Source: Halotia wernerae
GTDB lineage: Bacteria > Cyanobacteriota > Cyanobacteriia > Cyanobacteriales > Nostocaceae
Length of the DNA stretch: 64,000 nt
Direction of reading: 5' to 3'
Assembly (NCBI GenBank): GCA_034931985.1
Contig: JAYGHB010000105.1
Coordinates: 1 to 64,000 of the forward strand
Made by a program: the position numbers and the translations under genes. The notes under the pieces are model-generated. The model was not told where the DNA came from. It ran no database searches and saw only the letters and a program-made list of their open reading frames with translations. Below, one piece after another: positions 53,063-62,628 of the stretch; within the stretch, counting starts at the first letter, position 1; each line of letters begins with the position of its first letter.

Positions 53063-55183
53063 ATGTCTAAACGTTCATCTTTACACAAATCCGGTACAAA
53101 AAATACCAAGCAGCGGGTAGAAAAGCAGCCACTACTCCAACCCATTTTTGAGAGAGCTTATGATGCGATCGCCGTTACGGATGATCGAGGTTTTCTTATA
53201 GAAGTAAATGCTGCCGCTTGTCAACTATTTGGTTTGTCTCATACAGCACTGATTGGGCAAATCTTAGCTGATTTTACAGATACTAAGTTCGACTTTGCAC
53301 AAATCTGTTTTAGCATTCAAGCCGGGAGCCAACAGACTGGCAAATTTGATTTATTGCGCCCTGATGGCATTCGACGAGAGGTAGAGTACACCTTAACTTT
53401 GAATGTGGTTCCCCAGCGTCATCTGATGATCTTACGCGATATCACTGACCGCAAGGAAGCCGCAGAAGACGAATTATGGTGTCAGCGACAATGGGTTGAG
53501 TTGTTTTCGGAAGTTACCCTGAAAATTCGCCAATCTTTGCAGTTGAAAGAAATTTTGCGGGCTACAGTTACAGAAGTCCAACGGATTCTGCAAGCAGATC
53601 GGGTACTAATTTATCAAGTTTTAGCGGATGGTACAGGTAAAGCTATTAGCGAAGCCGTTTTGCCAGATTATCCTGCCATTTTAGACTTAGAGTTTCCCGA
53701 AGAAGTGTTTCCTCAGGAGTATCAGCAACTATACGCCGAGGGACGCGTGCGGGCGATCGCTGATGTTCATAATCCCGATAATGGATTAGCACAATGTTTG
53801 ATTGAGTTTATCGATCAATTTGATATTAAATCCAAACTGATTGTACCGATTCTGCAAAACCTCAATTCTCATCAACAAAGCGAATCGAACTGCCAAAATC
53901 AACTTTGGGGATTATTAATTGCTCATCACTGCGATCGCTCCCGACAATGGGTAGATTTTGAGTTGGAATTGATGCAACAACTAGCAGATCAAATTAGTAT
54001 CGCTTTAGCTCAGGCACAATTACTAGAAAATCTCGAAGAAATTGTCGAAGTTCGCACAGCCGAACTCCAAGATGTCAACCGCAATCTCCATCAAGAAATC
54101 AATGACCGAATGCAAGCAGAATCAGCCTTGCGGCGCAGCGAAGAACAATTGCGCTTAATTACTAATGCTTTGCCGGTATTCATTGCCTACGTCGATGATC
54201 AACAACATTATCATTTTAATAATAAAGCTTATGAAGATTGGTTAGGAAAGTCCCCAGCCGATATTCACGGTTGCCATATTCAAAAAGTATGGGGAGAAGA
54301 TTGCTACCAAAGAATGCAAACTCATGTAGAAGCAGCTTTATTAGGTCATGTAGTGACTTATGAAAATGAAATAGTTTTGTGTGATGGCAATTCTCGTTCG
54401 TTTAATATCACTTATATTCCCCATATCGATGAGCAACAAATTGTCAAAGGATTCTTTTCTCTCGCCAGTGATATCAGCGATCGCAAAGCTATTGAACGCA
54501 CCAAAGATGAGTTTATCTCTGTAGTCAGTCACGAACTGCGGACTCCTTTGACTTCATTACACAGTGCCTTAAAAATCCTGGTGACAGGGCGATTGGGAAC
54601 CCTCTCAACCGATGGACAGCAAATGCTAGAAATTGCCGATGAAAACACCGAACGATTAGTCCGTTTGGTCAATAACGTTTTGGATTTGCAGCGGATTGAG
54701 TTAGGCAAATTCACAATGGAAAAGCAAGCCTGCAACGCGGCAGATTTCATGATTCAGGCAACTGAAGCTATGCAACCGATGGCGCAGCAACATGGAGTGA
54801 AACTCGCAACCCAGCCTGTAGATATCCAGATTTGGGTAGATTCCGATTACATCGTGCAAGCACTCACTAACCTACTCAGTAATGCGATCAAATTTTCATC
54901 ACCGGGTGGAACTGTTTGGTTAACGGCTGAATCCGAACAAGCATCTCAAGTTTTATTCTGCGTCCACGATCAAGGACAAGGGATTCCTCAGAGCAAACTC
55001 GAAAGCATTTTTGAACGATTCCAACAAGTTGATTCGTCAGATTCGCGCAAAAAAGGGGGTACAGGCTTAGGTTTGGCCATCTGCCGCAAAATTATTGAAC
55101 AACACGAAGGTAAAATTTGGGCAGAAAGTATACTGGGAGAAGGCAGTTCCTTTTGTTTCACATTGCCAACTTTGCCTGGGTAA
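53063..55183 (+). CDS. PAS-GAF-PAS histidine kinase, possible photoreceptor
   Basis: A 706-residue hybrid sensor without membrane segments. Domain order: PAS (about 25-135), phytochrome-like GAF (about 150-320), coiled coil, PAS (about 360-480), HisKA with His490 in VVSHELRTPLT, and HATPase with NLLSNAIKFSSPGG, DQGQGIPQ and GGTGLGLAI. The GAF domain matches bilin-binding GAFs: EGRVRAIADV and, at Cys245, QCLIEFIDQFDIKSKLIVPI, aligned to the bilin-attachment Cys of cyanobacteriochromes; the usual next His is Leu. Light sensing is thus possible but not certain. Two response regulators lie downstream. Confidence 0.88.
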   Translation: MSKRSSLHKSGTKNTKQRVEKQPLLQPIFERAYDAIAVTDDRGFLIEVNAAACQLFGLSHTALIGQILADFTDTKFDFAQICFSIQAGSQQTGKFDLLRPDGIRREVEYTLTLNVVPQRHLMILRDITDRKEAAEDELWCQRQWVELFSEVTLKIRQSLQLKEILRATVTEVQRILQADRVLIYQVLADGTGKAISEAVLPDYPAILDLEFPEEVFPQEYQQLYAEGRVRAIADVHNPDNGLAQCLIEFIDQFDIKSKLIVPILQNLNSHQQSESNCQNQLWGLLIAHHCDRSRQWVDFELELMQQLADQISIALAQAQLLENLEEIVEVRTAELQDVNRNLHQEINDRMQAESALRRSEEQLRLITNALPVFIAYVDDQQHYHFNNKAYEDWLGKSPADIHGCHIQKVWGEDCYQRMQTHVEAALLGHVVTYENEIVLCDGNSRSFNITYIPHIDEQQIVKGFFSLASDISDRKAIERTKDEFISVVSHELRTPLTSLHSALKILVTGRLGTLSTDGQQMLEIADENTERLVRLVNNVLDLQRIELGKFTMEKQACNAADFMIQATEAMQPMAQQHGVKLATQPVDIQIWVDSDYIVQALTNLLSNAIKFSSPGGTVWLTAESEQASQVLFCVHDQGQGIPQSKLESIFERFQQVDSSDSRKKGGTGLGLAICRKIIEQHEGKIWAESILGEGSSFCFTLPTLPG

Positions 55184-55700
55184 GAGACGGGTTTCTGTGA
55201 CGCTCTCCCGCTAACCGCAAGCGGTGTAACGGGAGCATCTAACTTCGCAGTCAGAGTTTCCTGATTCACAAGACTGGTATTCCAGTATCCTCCACAGGCA
55301 GCAACGATCCGTCCAGACCGCCGTTTTGAACAAGTAAAACTAAATGTTCAATCCTTTATCCGTAAAGTGTTTTACCCAGAAAACGGGGATAACAAGTATC
55401 TCTCCTTTCTGGAACTCCCTACACTCTGTTTTCTTCGCGTTAGCGTCTCCCCTTGGGAGAAGGTTCAGGTGTTCGGCAGTGCGAATTACCGCCACTCTGC
55501 CTATATTAATTTTACCTCAAATGCAGACAGGGGCTATACTTGCGCTCATAAAGTTGTTGCAAAGATTTAGCGATTTGTCGCTCACCCTCTTTGTCGTCAA
55601 GCGATACTTAACATCTGTCGGGGTGAAGCTCCGCATCGCCGCTCCTATCCCCCTTCACCGCCAAGTCTGCGACTGTGGCGGGAGTATCCCGGAGGTTTAG
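55184..55700. other. Non-coding gap between kinase and regulator
   Basis: A stretch of about 517 bp without a convincing gene; a 118-codon frame on the forward strand has no protein-like features. An inverted CCCGCTAACCGCAAGCGG segment sits near 55208 and a GCGTTAGCGTCTCCCCTTGG repeat near 55437-55462. A good ribosome site, GGAGG, precedes the following gene at about 55690. Confidence 0.6.
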
Positions 55701-56087
55701 ATGGCTACCAAACGGGTTTTAATCATTGATGATGAAGAAACTATTCAAACAGTGGTGCAGTTTGGCATCCGCATGACGGCGGGTTGGGATGTATTCACCG
55801 CTAGTTCAGCACCCAAAGGTATCCAAACTGCCCAAATTGAACAACCTGATGTCATTTTGTTAGATGTGATGATGCCCGATATGGATGGTATTGCTACTTT
55901 TAAAGCACTCCAGTCCCATTCTGAGACTAAACATATCCCAGTGATTTTTTTAACTGCCAAAGCACAGACTTCAGAAAAACGGCAGTTTAACGATTTGGGT
56001 GTGAGTGGTGTGATTACCAAACCTTTTAACTCGCTGGATTTACCTGATCAAATTGCTAGGATTCTTCATTGGCAACTCCAATTATAA
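55701..56087 (+). CDS. Single-domain response regulator (CheY-like)
   Basis: A 128-residue receiver domain only. Acidic pair in LIIDDEE, phospho-acceptor Asp55 in ILLDVMMPDMDG, Thr in FLTAKAQ and Lys in GVITKPFN are all present. It has no output domain, so it is either a phosphate relay or acts by protein contact. It follows the histidine kinase gene on the same strand and is probably its partner. A strong terminator follows directly. Confidence 0.9.
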   Translation: MATKRVLIIDDEETIQTVVQFGIRMTAGWDVFTASSAPKGIQTAQIEQPDVILLDVMMPDMDGIATFKALQSHSETKHIPVIFLTAKAQTSEKRQFNDLGVSGVITKPFNSLDLPDQIARILHWQLQL

Positions 56088-56116
56088 AAACTCCATCCCC
56101 TGGCGGTGGAGTTTTT
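56086..56116 (+). terminator. Rho-independent terminator after the CheY-like gene
   Basis: AAAAACTCCA and TGGAGTTTTT form a perfect 10-bp stem with an 11-nt loop ending in a T run. It overlaps the last bases of the stop codon region of the CheY-like gene. Confidence 0.9.
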
Positions 56117-56298
56117 GAGCATGGGGAAGATATGCCCAATGACCCAAGCGGCGGGGGGTATCCCTATCCATCCACGAGGGGATAAAATTTCCTGCCGACT
56201 TCTGATAAACTTCTATGCCTACAAGAAGATAGGACTTTGAGAAGGTTTTGACTATACTGCGAAAACCTGACTAAACTTGTGCATACAAGCAGGTATTT

Positions 56299-58194
56299 AT
56301 GAAAATATTGGTTGTAGAAGATGATGAGTTACTAATTGCGGTTTTGACAAAGAGCCTAGTGGCACATCACTACGTTGTAGATACAGTCAAAGATGGTGAA
56401 ATGGGTTGGACATACGGTTCAACTTTTGAATATGACCTCATGGTGTTGGATATTATGTTACCCAAGTTGGATGGTATTAGTTTATGCCAACGCTTTCGGG
56501 CGGAAGGATACACTACGCCAATTCTTTTACTCACAGCTCAAGATACCAGCACCACTAAAGTTAAGGGATTGGATGCAGGTGCAGATGATTATGTAGTCAA
56601 GCCGTTTGATGGATTGGAACTGATCGCCCGGATTCGAGCCTTGTTGCGCCGTAGCAGCGTTAGCCCTTTCCCGATCTTGACTTGGGGGGATTTACTTCTG
56701 AACCCTAGCACTTGTGAAGTAACCTATAACGATCAACCCCTAATTCTCACCACCAAAGAATATCGGTTACTAGAACTTTTGCTTTGGGATAGTCAGCACG
56801 TATTTAGTACCAATGAAATTTTAGATCGCTTATGGTCTTCAGAAGAATTTCCGGCGGAGGCGACGGTACGCTCTCATATCCGGCGATTGCGTCATAAACT
56901 AGTAGCAGCAGGCGCTCCCTCCGATTTTATTGCTACAGTCAATGGCCGAGGATATTACCTAAAAGCACCTGGGCAAGAAACGCTACTCCGAGGTAATTCT
57001 ACGACTGTGGAGATTTTAAAAGCAACGCATTCAGCCACACCAGAAGTTGTAGGCGATCGCTACCCTGAACAACAAGCACAATACCTCGCATTCCTCAATG
57101 AAACCTGGGCAGCCCACAGACCAAAAATTCTTGAACAATTGACGGTAGTATCTCAGACTGTGAAAGACTTGCAAGTTAATTCACTTCACCATCAACTTCA
57201 AGAACAAACGCAACAGATTACTCACAAACTCGTGGGAACTTTAGGAACTCTTGGACTAACAATGGCAATGCAAATAGCACGCAAACTGGAGCATTTGCTA
57301 AATAGTCACAAACCGCTGCGATCGCAACATGCACCTTTAATGGAGACCTTAGTAAGTATCCTACAACAGGAAATTCAAAACACCACTTCAATCCAGAAGT
57401 TACAGTTACCTGCTGAGCAATCACCGCTGTTGTTGATTGTAGATCAAGAGCCTAACTTTACTGAGTCCTTAGTTAAAGTAGCAACCAGTTATGGCATTCG
57501 TACAGCGATCGCACCCACAATAAAAGTAGCTAAGGCCTGGTTCGCCTCTGAGTTGATCGCTGAATTTCCCCAGGCGATTTTGCTGTCGATTCCCTCAGCT
57601 TCATCTCAATCCCAGACAGAAATTACAGATTTTTGGGAGTGGTTGCCAATTTTGACACAGCATCACCCCAAACTGCCGATTTTGGTGATGGGCGATCGCG
57701 GTGAGTTGACAGACCGTCTAGAAGTGGTGCGGCGGGGTGGTAAGCTGTTTTTAGAACGATCCATTGCTCCAGAACAGGCGATCGCTGCTATCATGCAACT
57801 GCTGAGTGGTGCAGATATAGCAGCAAAAGTGATGATTGTCGATCACGATCAAGATTGGTTACGTACCCTACCGACACTGCTCAATCCTTGGGGATTTAAA
57901 GTCACCACCTTGGCAGATCCTCAGCAATTCTGGACAGTGCTGCAAGCTGTAATACCCGATATATTAGTGTTAGATGTAAATATGCCCCAAATCAATGGAT
58001 TTGAACTGTGCCAAATCGTGCGGAATGACCCACGTTGGCGGCGTTTACCCATTTTATTTTTGAGTGTGCTAGCAGATGCGAAAACCCAGAATCAAGCTTT
58101 TAACGTCGGTGCCGATGACTACCTGTGCAAGCCAGTGACAGATGTAGACCTTGCCAACCGCATCCTCAATCGCCTCCAGCGAGCGCAAAGTTAA
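56299..58194 (+). CDS. REC-HTH-Hpt-REC-REC response regulator
   Basis: A 631-residue multi-domain regulator. Order: receiver with Asp51 (VLDIMLPKLDG), OmpR/PhoB-type winged helix (about 130-225, with TTKEYRLLELL and ATVRSHIRRLRHKL), a histidine phosphotransfer domain (about 255-345; His309 in THKLVGTLGTLGL), a degenerate receiver (about 375-480) in which the phosphate Asp position reads AILLSIPS, and a last receiver with Asp559 (VLDVNMPQING). The pieces of a phosphorelay are thus on one DNA-binding protein. It probably works with the kinase and CheY-like protein just upstream. Its own promoter is separated by the terminator at 56086. Confidence 0.88.
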   Translation: MKILVVEDDELLIAVLTKSLVAHHYVVDTVKDGEMGWTYGSTFEYDLMVLDIMLPKLDGISLCQRFRAEGYTTPILLLTAQDTSTTKVKGLDAGADDYVVKPFDGLELIARIRALLRRSSVSPFPILTWGDLLLNPSTCEVTYNDQPLILTTKEYRLLELLLWDSQHVFSTNEILDRLWSSEEFPAEATVRSHIRRLRHKLVAAGAPSDFIATVNGRGYYLKAPGQETLLRGNSTTVEILKATHSATPEVVGDRYPEQQAQYLAFLNETWAAHRPKILEQLTVVSQTVKDLQVNSLHHQLQEQTQQITHKLVGTLGTLGLTMAMQIARKLEHLLNSHKPLRSQHAPLMETLVSILQQEIQNTTSIQKLQLPAEQSPLLLIVDQEPNFTESLVKVATSYGIRTAIAPTIKVAKAWFASELIAEFPQAILLSIPSASSQSQTEITDFWEWLPILTQHHPKLPILVMGDRGELTDRLEVVRRGGKLFLERSIAPEQAIAAIMQLLSGADIAAKVMIVDHDQDWLRTLPTLLNPWGFKVTTLADPQQFWTVLQAVIPDILVLDVNMPQINGFELCQIVRNDPRWRRLPILFLSVLADAKTQNQAFNVGADDYLCKPVTDVDLANRILNRLQRAQS

Positions 58195-58888
58195 GCAAGC
58201 TTGGGTGTCGAAATTAAATTCGACAGCGAAACAGGCAATGGCAGAAAGAACTTGGTCAGCAATTACCAGAATCTTTGATAATTGCAAAAAAAAGATGCCT
58301 GGTAAAAAAGGCGTTGCTGAATCAGAATATGAAATGCCAAAATTACCTTTGTTGTTCTTTGTACCTTTGCGCCTCTGCACCTACTCTTCTCCTGACAAAG
58401 ACGCTACGCGTATTTCGCAGACTCTAAACCAGGGCATCCTTAGAGTATAAACAGAGTGGTTGGAAACTATCTCCATGCCCTTAACGGGTGACAACCTAAC
58501 TACAAAGCTTATTGTATAAGGGAGAGAGCATAAAAGCCCCGATGAAAATAGAGGCGTTTATGAGGTTTGAGGGCAATCAATTTTAGTACCCAATCAGTCC
58601 ATAATTCCATACCATATTTCCATCGTTGCCCATATAGTCCAAGGCTAAACTCACTCTGTAGCTCTCTGGTTAGATACTGGCTTTCATTCAGATGGGCATC
58701 GTAGAGAAGCGAAGTAATCGCAAAAGCTTAGTTTTGCGTCACGAGTGCGTAAGTTCTAATAAAGTAATAATGCTGTAATCTATTGAAAAAATAACGGACA
58801 AAAATACGACACAATGTCATTTACTTTCTTTTCTCAATAAGACACTCTATCTGTAACGTAAATTTTACCTGTGCAGATAAGTAGTAGT
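58195..58888. other. Intergenic region with repeat fragments
   Basis: No gene is seen in about 690 bp. At about 58390-58425 there is a GACGCTACGCGTATTTCGC repeat of the GC-rich family. At about 58695-58760 a fragment similar to the region around 11090-11150 carries AGCGAAGTAATCGCAAAAGC and ends GTGCGTAAGTTCT, matching one end of the AGGACTTACGCA element. Confidence 0.6.
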
Positions 58889-59071
58889 ATGAAAGTATGC
58901 GATGTAATCAAACAACTAGAAGCTGATGGCTGGTATCTTGATAGAACTAAAGGTAGTCATCGACAGTTTAAGCATTCTGAAAAATCCGGTGTAGTTACAG
59001 TTCCAGCTAAATTGTCTGACGACTTAGCAGCTGGTACTCTAAGTAGTATTTGGCGACAAGCACAGTTATAA
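58889..59071 (+). CDS. hicA: HicA-family toxin
   Basis: A 60-residue mRNA interferase of the HicA family. The start is the ATG at 58889 (MKVCDVIKQLEADGWYLDR); six codons upstream are unlikely to be used. The catalytic His is in TKGSHRQFKH, and VTVPAK follows, both typical of the dsRBD-like HicA fold. HicA cuts mRNA and is silenced by the HicB partner encoded 11 bp downstream. Toxin-first order is standard for hicAB. Confidence 0.92.
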   Translation: MKVCDVIKQLEADGWYLDRTKGSHRQFKHSEKSGVVTVPAKLSDDLAAGTLSSIWRQAQL

Positions 59072-59082
59072 GGAGAACAGTG

Positions 59083-59295
59083 ATGCAGTATGCAGTGGTG
59101 ATTGAAAAGGCAGATGGCAATTACTCTGCTTATGTTCCTGACTTACCAGGTTGCGTAGCTACAGGTGAAACCATAGAAGAGGTAAAACAGATGATTGCAG
59201 AAGCTATTGAATTTCATATAGAAGGGATGCTGGAAGATGGTTTACCGATTCCTAAACCAACAAGTATTGCTCATGAGGTCGAAGTTTTAAAGTAA
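59083..59295 (+). CDS. hicB: HicB-family antitoxin
   Basis: A 70-residue protein starting at the ATG at 59083, with AAGGAG about 8 nt upstream. YAVVIEKADGNYSAYVPDLP and GCVATGETIEEVKQMIAEAI are the HicB partial RNase-H-like fold that plugs the HicA active site. No C-terminal DNA-binding domain is present, so autorepression by this protein would need another mode. This short form is common in cyanobacteria. Confidence 0.92.
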   Translation: MQYAVVIEKADGNYSAYVPDLPGCVATGETIEEVKQMIAEAIEFHIEGMLEDGLPIPKPTSIAHEVEVLK

Positions 59296-59350
59296 GGTGG
59301 GCAATGCCACCCTACAAACAAAATTTCAAAAAAATCAACGCATACTACTG

Positions 59351-60385
59351 TTAAATTGCTTGCAGTTGACAAAGCAACAAACCAAACCATTGATTAGGAT
59401 CAGTCCAGACATGGCGCGGTACTAAACCCCATGCTGTGAGTTGCTGCTGTATGGTATTGAGGTCAAATTTGCGGGAAACTTCAGTGAGGATAGTTTCACC
59501 TGCGGCAAAATTAATGGTGAGGTTGAGAGATTTTAATTGGACAGTTTGCGATCGCAAGCTTCGTAAATGCATCTCTATTTGATTCTCAGTTTCATGATAG
59601 AATGCCCAGTGTTCAAACTGCGTTGTGTCAAAATTCCCTTCAAACCGTCGATTTAAATGATCTAACATATTGAGGTTAAAGGCTGCTGTCACGTCTTGGC
59701 GATCGTTATAAGCTGGTTCCAAAATATGTTTTGGTTTTTGCAAGTCTATCCCCAATAAAAAATACTCTCCCACTTGCAGAGCATTTGTAATTTGGGAAAA
59801 GAAAACATCACATTGTTGAGGCTGGAGATTACCTAAAGTGCTACCGATAAAACAAATCATCCTACTAGATAACTGCGTTGGTAAAAGTTGTGCTAAAGCT
59901 AGTTCGTAGGTTCCAGCTAGTGCATGAACTTGGAGTGAAGGATAATCTGCTAGTAGTTGCCTAGCGCTAGTTTCTAATATCCCTGCACTGACATCAATCG
60001 GCAGATAGTGCAGGGGGTAGCCTAGTTGTTGATAAGCATCTAGGAGGATACGGGTTTTGGTAGAACTACCACTACCAAGTTCTACCAATTCACAAGCCCC
60101 AGTTATTTTGGCAATTTCACCAGCACACTGCTGTAATATCGATGTTTCTGTGCGCGTCAGATAATATTCTGGTAACTCGCAAATTTGCTCAAATAGTTCA
60201 GAACCACGGTCATCATAGAAGTACCAGGGTGGTAGGGATTTGGGTGTTTGAGTTAACCCTTTGACGACATCACTTCCAGCACTAGACGCAACTATTCGAG
60301 TTGCTTCTATCAAACGCTCTATCTGCAAGCGTTTTTCGATATTGTCTTGGGAAGTCTTGCTGATAGCAGCTTTAGATATTGACAT
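59351..60385 (-). CDS. egtD: Histidine N-alpha-methyltransferase (EgtD)
   Basis: A 344-residue SAM-dependent methyltransferase. GLTQTPKSLPPWYFYDDRGS, LVELGSGSSTKTRILLDAY (SAM motif) and CFIGSTLGNLQP are EgtD signatures. It makes hercynine from histidine by three methylations, the first step of ergothioneine biosynthesis. It is last in the operon egtC-egtB-egtD, 163 bp after egtB, all on the reverse strand. Ergothioneine protects against oxidative stress. Confidence 0.93.
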   Translation of the reverse strand: MSISKAAISKTSQDNIEKRLQIERLIEATRIVASSAGSDVVKGLTQTPKSLPPWYFYDDRGSELFEQICELPEYYLTRTETSILQQCAGEIAKITGACELVELGSGSSTKTRILLDAYQQLGYPLHYLPIDVSAGILETSARQLLADYPSLQVHALAGTYELALAQLLPTQLSSRMICFIGSTLGNLQPQQCDVFFSQITNALQVGEYFLLGIDLQKPKHILEPAYNDRQDVTAAFNLNMLDHLNRRFEGNFDTTQFEHWAFYHETENQIEMHLRSLRSQTVQLKSLNLTINFAAGETILTEVSRKFDLNTIQQQLTAWGLVPRHVWTDPNQWFGLLLCQLQAI

Positions 60386-60548
60386 TCAACCTCCAGATGT
60401 TCGGTGTAATAGGTTCCTTTTGAGGACTAACCTTTACTCCAGTCAGTGAAACACATCGCCATAGCCAATAAAATCAAGCCTGAGCTAGATTACTATAGAT
60501 TGATAGCTATATTTACGGGTTTACCCATTAAAATAGTGCCGATTGTTT

Positions 60549-61865
60549 TTAATCAGCACTCACGATTGTGCTACTAGCACAACGAAACCCGGCGAAAATT
60601 TGGCGCACATTGGGATGATACCAGTTGCGAAAACTCGAACGCAGCGCCCAAGGGCGAGTTGCCCAACTACCACCTTTTAAAACACGGTGCTTTTTGTCAA
60701 AATAAACTTGTGAGTAACCGATGTAAGGGTAACTTTGAAAACCTTTGTAACCATCGAACCAGGAAGCTGTCCATTCCCAGACATTGCCTAGGGTATCGTA
60801 CAAGCCATAGGCACTTTGCCCAGCAGGGTAGGCATCTACTGCTGTGGTTTTGCCAATTAGGCGATCGCAATTACAATTTTGCGATTGGGCTGTTGGTGCT
60901 TCATCTCCCCACGGATAGGTGCGGCGACGATTAGCTTTAACATCCCAACTGGCTGCTTTTTCCCACTCAGCTTCTGTGGGTAATCGCTTCCCTACAAACC
61001 GCGAATATGCCTCGGCTTCGTACCAACTAACACCATAAACAGGATGATCATCCCAAATGCGATTGCTACACCAATAAAGCGGTTGTTTTACTTGCTCTGT
61101 TTGTAGCCATTGCCACCCCAATTTTGACCACCACCGGGGATTTTGGTAGCCTCCCGCCTCTATAAATGACCGATACTGCCCACAAGTCACAGGATAGCGG
61201 TCAAGACAATAAGTGTCTAAATATACTTTAAATGCGAAGCGCTCGTTATCTAAAGCATCAATTGAGTTGTTCCCTTGCTCAAATTCACCCGCTGGGATTT
61301 GAATCATCTCTTCGAGATTATGAGTTGTTTTTTGGGGAGCGATCGCCAAAGGTAGATTTGGAGTAACAAAGTAATCAAGAAATTCCCATTCTTGACTATT
61401 TACTATTGACTTTTGAGCATTGATTAATTCCAATACAAAACTGATAATCTCGGAGTGTTGGCTTTCGTGCTGGATTAAAAATTGCCAAAGACGCTCTTGT
61501 TGCTCAATATCAGCAATTTCTAAACATTCTAGGACTTTTTCTCGAACTGTGTTGAGGTAATAACAAGTTTCTTCTAGGTTTGGTAATTGAACACGTTCTG
61601 ATTTGGGTAAACCATCAGCCGCAAAAAGCTTACGGTATTGGGGAAACAAACAAGGTAAACCTGCACTATGTTCTAGCAACCATAAAGACTCAGTATAGGC
61701 AATATGCCCTAAATGCCAACCAACGGGGCTAAAGTCAGGATGAGGCTGACTACGAAATGTAACTTCGTCCATATCTTCAAATATCGCCATAGTTTTAGGA
61801 CGACATTCTTGTAAGGCTTGAAAAATAGCCTCTTTAATACTAGATTTGCTCAACTTGGATCTCAC
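60549..61865 (-). CDS. egtB: Hercynine oxygenase / sulfoxide synthase (EgtB)
   Basis: About 438 residues from a GTG at 61865; a TTG at 61853 is another possibility and the open frame extends to 61940 inside egtC. The N-terminal DinB-like helical domain has the iron ligands: WHLGHIAYTES and IQHESQHSEI (HxxxHxE). The C-terminal FGE-sulfatase domain includes PVTCGQYRSFIEAGG, GKRLPTEAEWEKAA, NVWEWTASWFDGYKGF and RVLKGGSWATRPWALRSSFR. The enzyme couples hercynine to a thiol (Cys or gamma-Glu-Cys) using O2 and Fe(II). The start overlaps egtC by 26 bp. Confidence 0.92.
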   Translation of the reverse strand: MRSKLSKSSIKEAIFQALQECRPKTMAIFEDMDEVTFRSQPHPDFSPVGWHLGHIAYTESLWLLEHSAGLPCLFPQYRKLFAADGLPKSERVQLPNLEETCYYLNTVREKVLECLEIADIEQQERLWQFLIQHESQHSEIISFVLELINAQKSIVNSQEWEFLDYFVTPNLPLAIAPQKTTHNLEEMIQIPAGEFEQGNNSIDALDNERFAFKVYLDTYCLDRYPVTCGQYRSFIEAGGYQNPRWWSKLGWQWLQTEQVKQPLYWCSNRIWDDHPVYGVSWYEAEAYSRFVGKRLPTEAEWEKAASWDVKANRRRTYPWGDEAPTAQSQNCNCDRLIGKTTAVDAYPAGQSAYGLYDTLGNVWEWTASWFDGYKGFQSYPYIGYSQVYFDKKHRVLKGGSWATRPWALRSSFRNWYHPNVRQIFAGFRCASSTIVSAD

Positions 61866-62628
61866 AATCTTCTCCCACACTGATAATGCTATTTTCTGGA
61901 CAAGCAGTCCAATTACCAACAAATAGTGGCTCAGAGGCAATAATTATAGATTTAGGGAAAGTCGGATCATTTCGTAGCCAGTACAGCGAGGGCGCAGGTG
62001 AAGTACTGGCAAAGCGGGAAGCAATCAACCGATTTCCGTCGCTAAAAATTATATTTGCTGAGACCTCTACTTGATAGCGTTTTGCCATTTCTAATAGCGT
62101 TATTAGTGTCATGCGTAAAGCATATTCTGGAGGTCGATGTTGGTTGATTTGTGCTTGAGAAAGTAACAACGCAAAGATATGTTCCGAATCTGTATTGCCA
62201 TTGATTTTTTCGTAAAAATCTGGAGTTAAAGTACTGCGAATTTTTCTATGTAATGTTTGCCGGAAATTTTGAATGTAGCCATTGTGAATAAATAGCTGTT
62301 GTTGATAGTTAAACGGTTGGCAATTAGCAAAATCTAATGCTTGCCCTGGTGTAGCACTGCGAACATAAGCTAGTACACATTTTGATTCAATATAGCGGCT
62401 GAGATTAAGTAAATTTACGTCATTCCAAATTGGCAGCGTATTTTTGTAGGTAAAAGGTTCAGTATCTTTTTGACTATGATACCAACCCACACCAAAGCCA
62501 TCTGCATTTACTACCCCAGAAGTCATTTCGCGGGGTTGGTAACTCTGAACTATCAGAGAATGTTCTGGTTTATATAAAAGATGTTCCAGAGAAACAGGCG
62601 AGCCGAGGTAGGCAAGTAAACGGCACAT
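61840..62628 (-). CDS. egtC: Ergothioneine class II glutamine amidotransferase-like protein (EgtC)
   Basis: A 262-residue Ntn hydrolase. The ATG at 62628 gives MCRLLAYLG, where Cys2 is the catalytic nucleophile after Met removal. NADGFGVGWYH, VLAYVRSATPG, FIHNGYIQNF and NTDSEHIFALLLS are class II amidotransferase motifs. EgtC removes the gamma-glutamyl group of the EgtB product in actinobacteria. It is first in the egt operon. Upstream Met codons would hide the Cys and are rejected. Confidence 0.92.
   Translation of the reverse strand: MCRLLAYLGSPVSLEHLLYKPEHSLIVQSYQPREMTSGVVNADGFGVGWYHSQKDTEPFTYKNTLPIWNDVNLLNLSRYIESKCVLAYVRSATPGQALDFANCQPFNYQQQLFIHNGYIQNFRQTLHRKIRSTLTPDFYEKINGNTDSEHIFALLLSQAQINQHRPPEYALRMTLITLLEMAKRYQVEVSANIIFSDGNRLIASRFASTSPAPSLYWLRNDPTFPKSIIIASEPLFVGNWTACPENSIISVGEDCEIQVEQI

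Noticed and set aside
54988..55269. A 93-codon reverse frame across the end of the histidine kinase gene, with a transposase-tail-like flavour
   Set aside because: It overlaps the HATPase domain of a real gene; similarity to an IS605-type C-terminus was only an impression and no transposon ends were seen.
55344..55700. A 118-codon frame before the CheY-like gene
   Set aside because: It has no protein-like domain pattern, a poor start context, and covers a repeat segment; it ends where the real gene's ribosome site lies.
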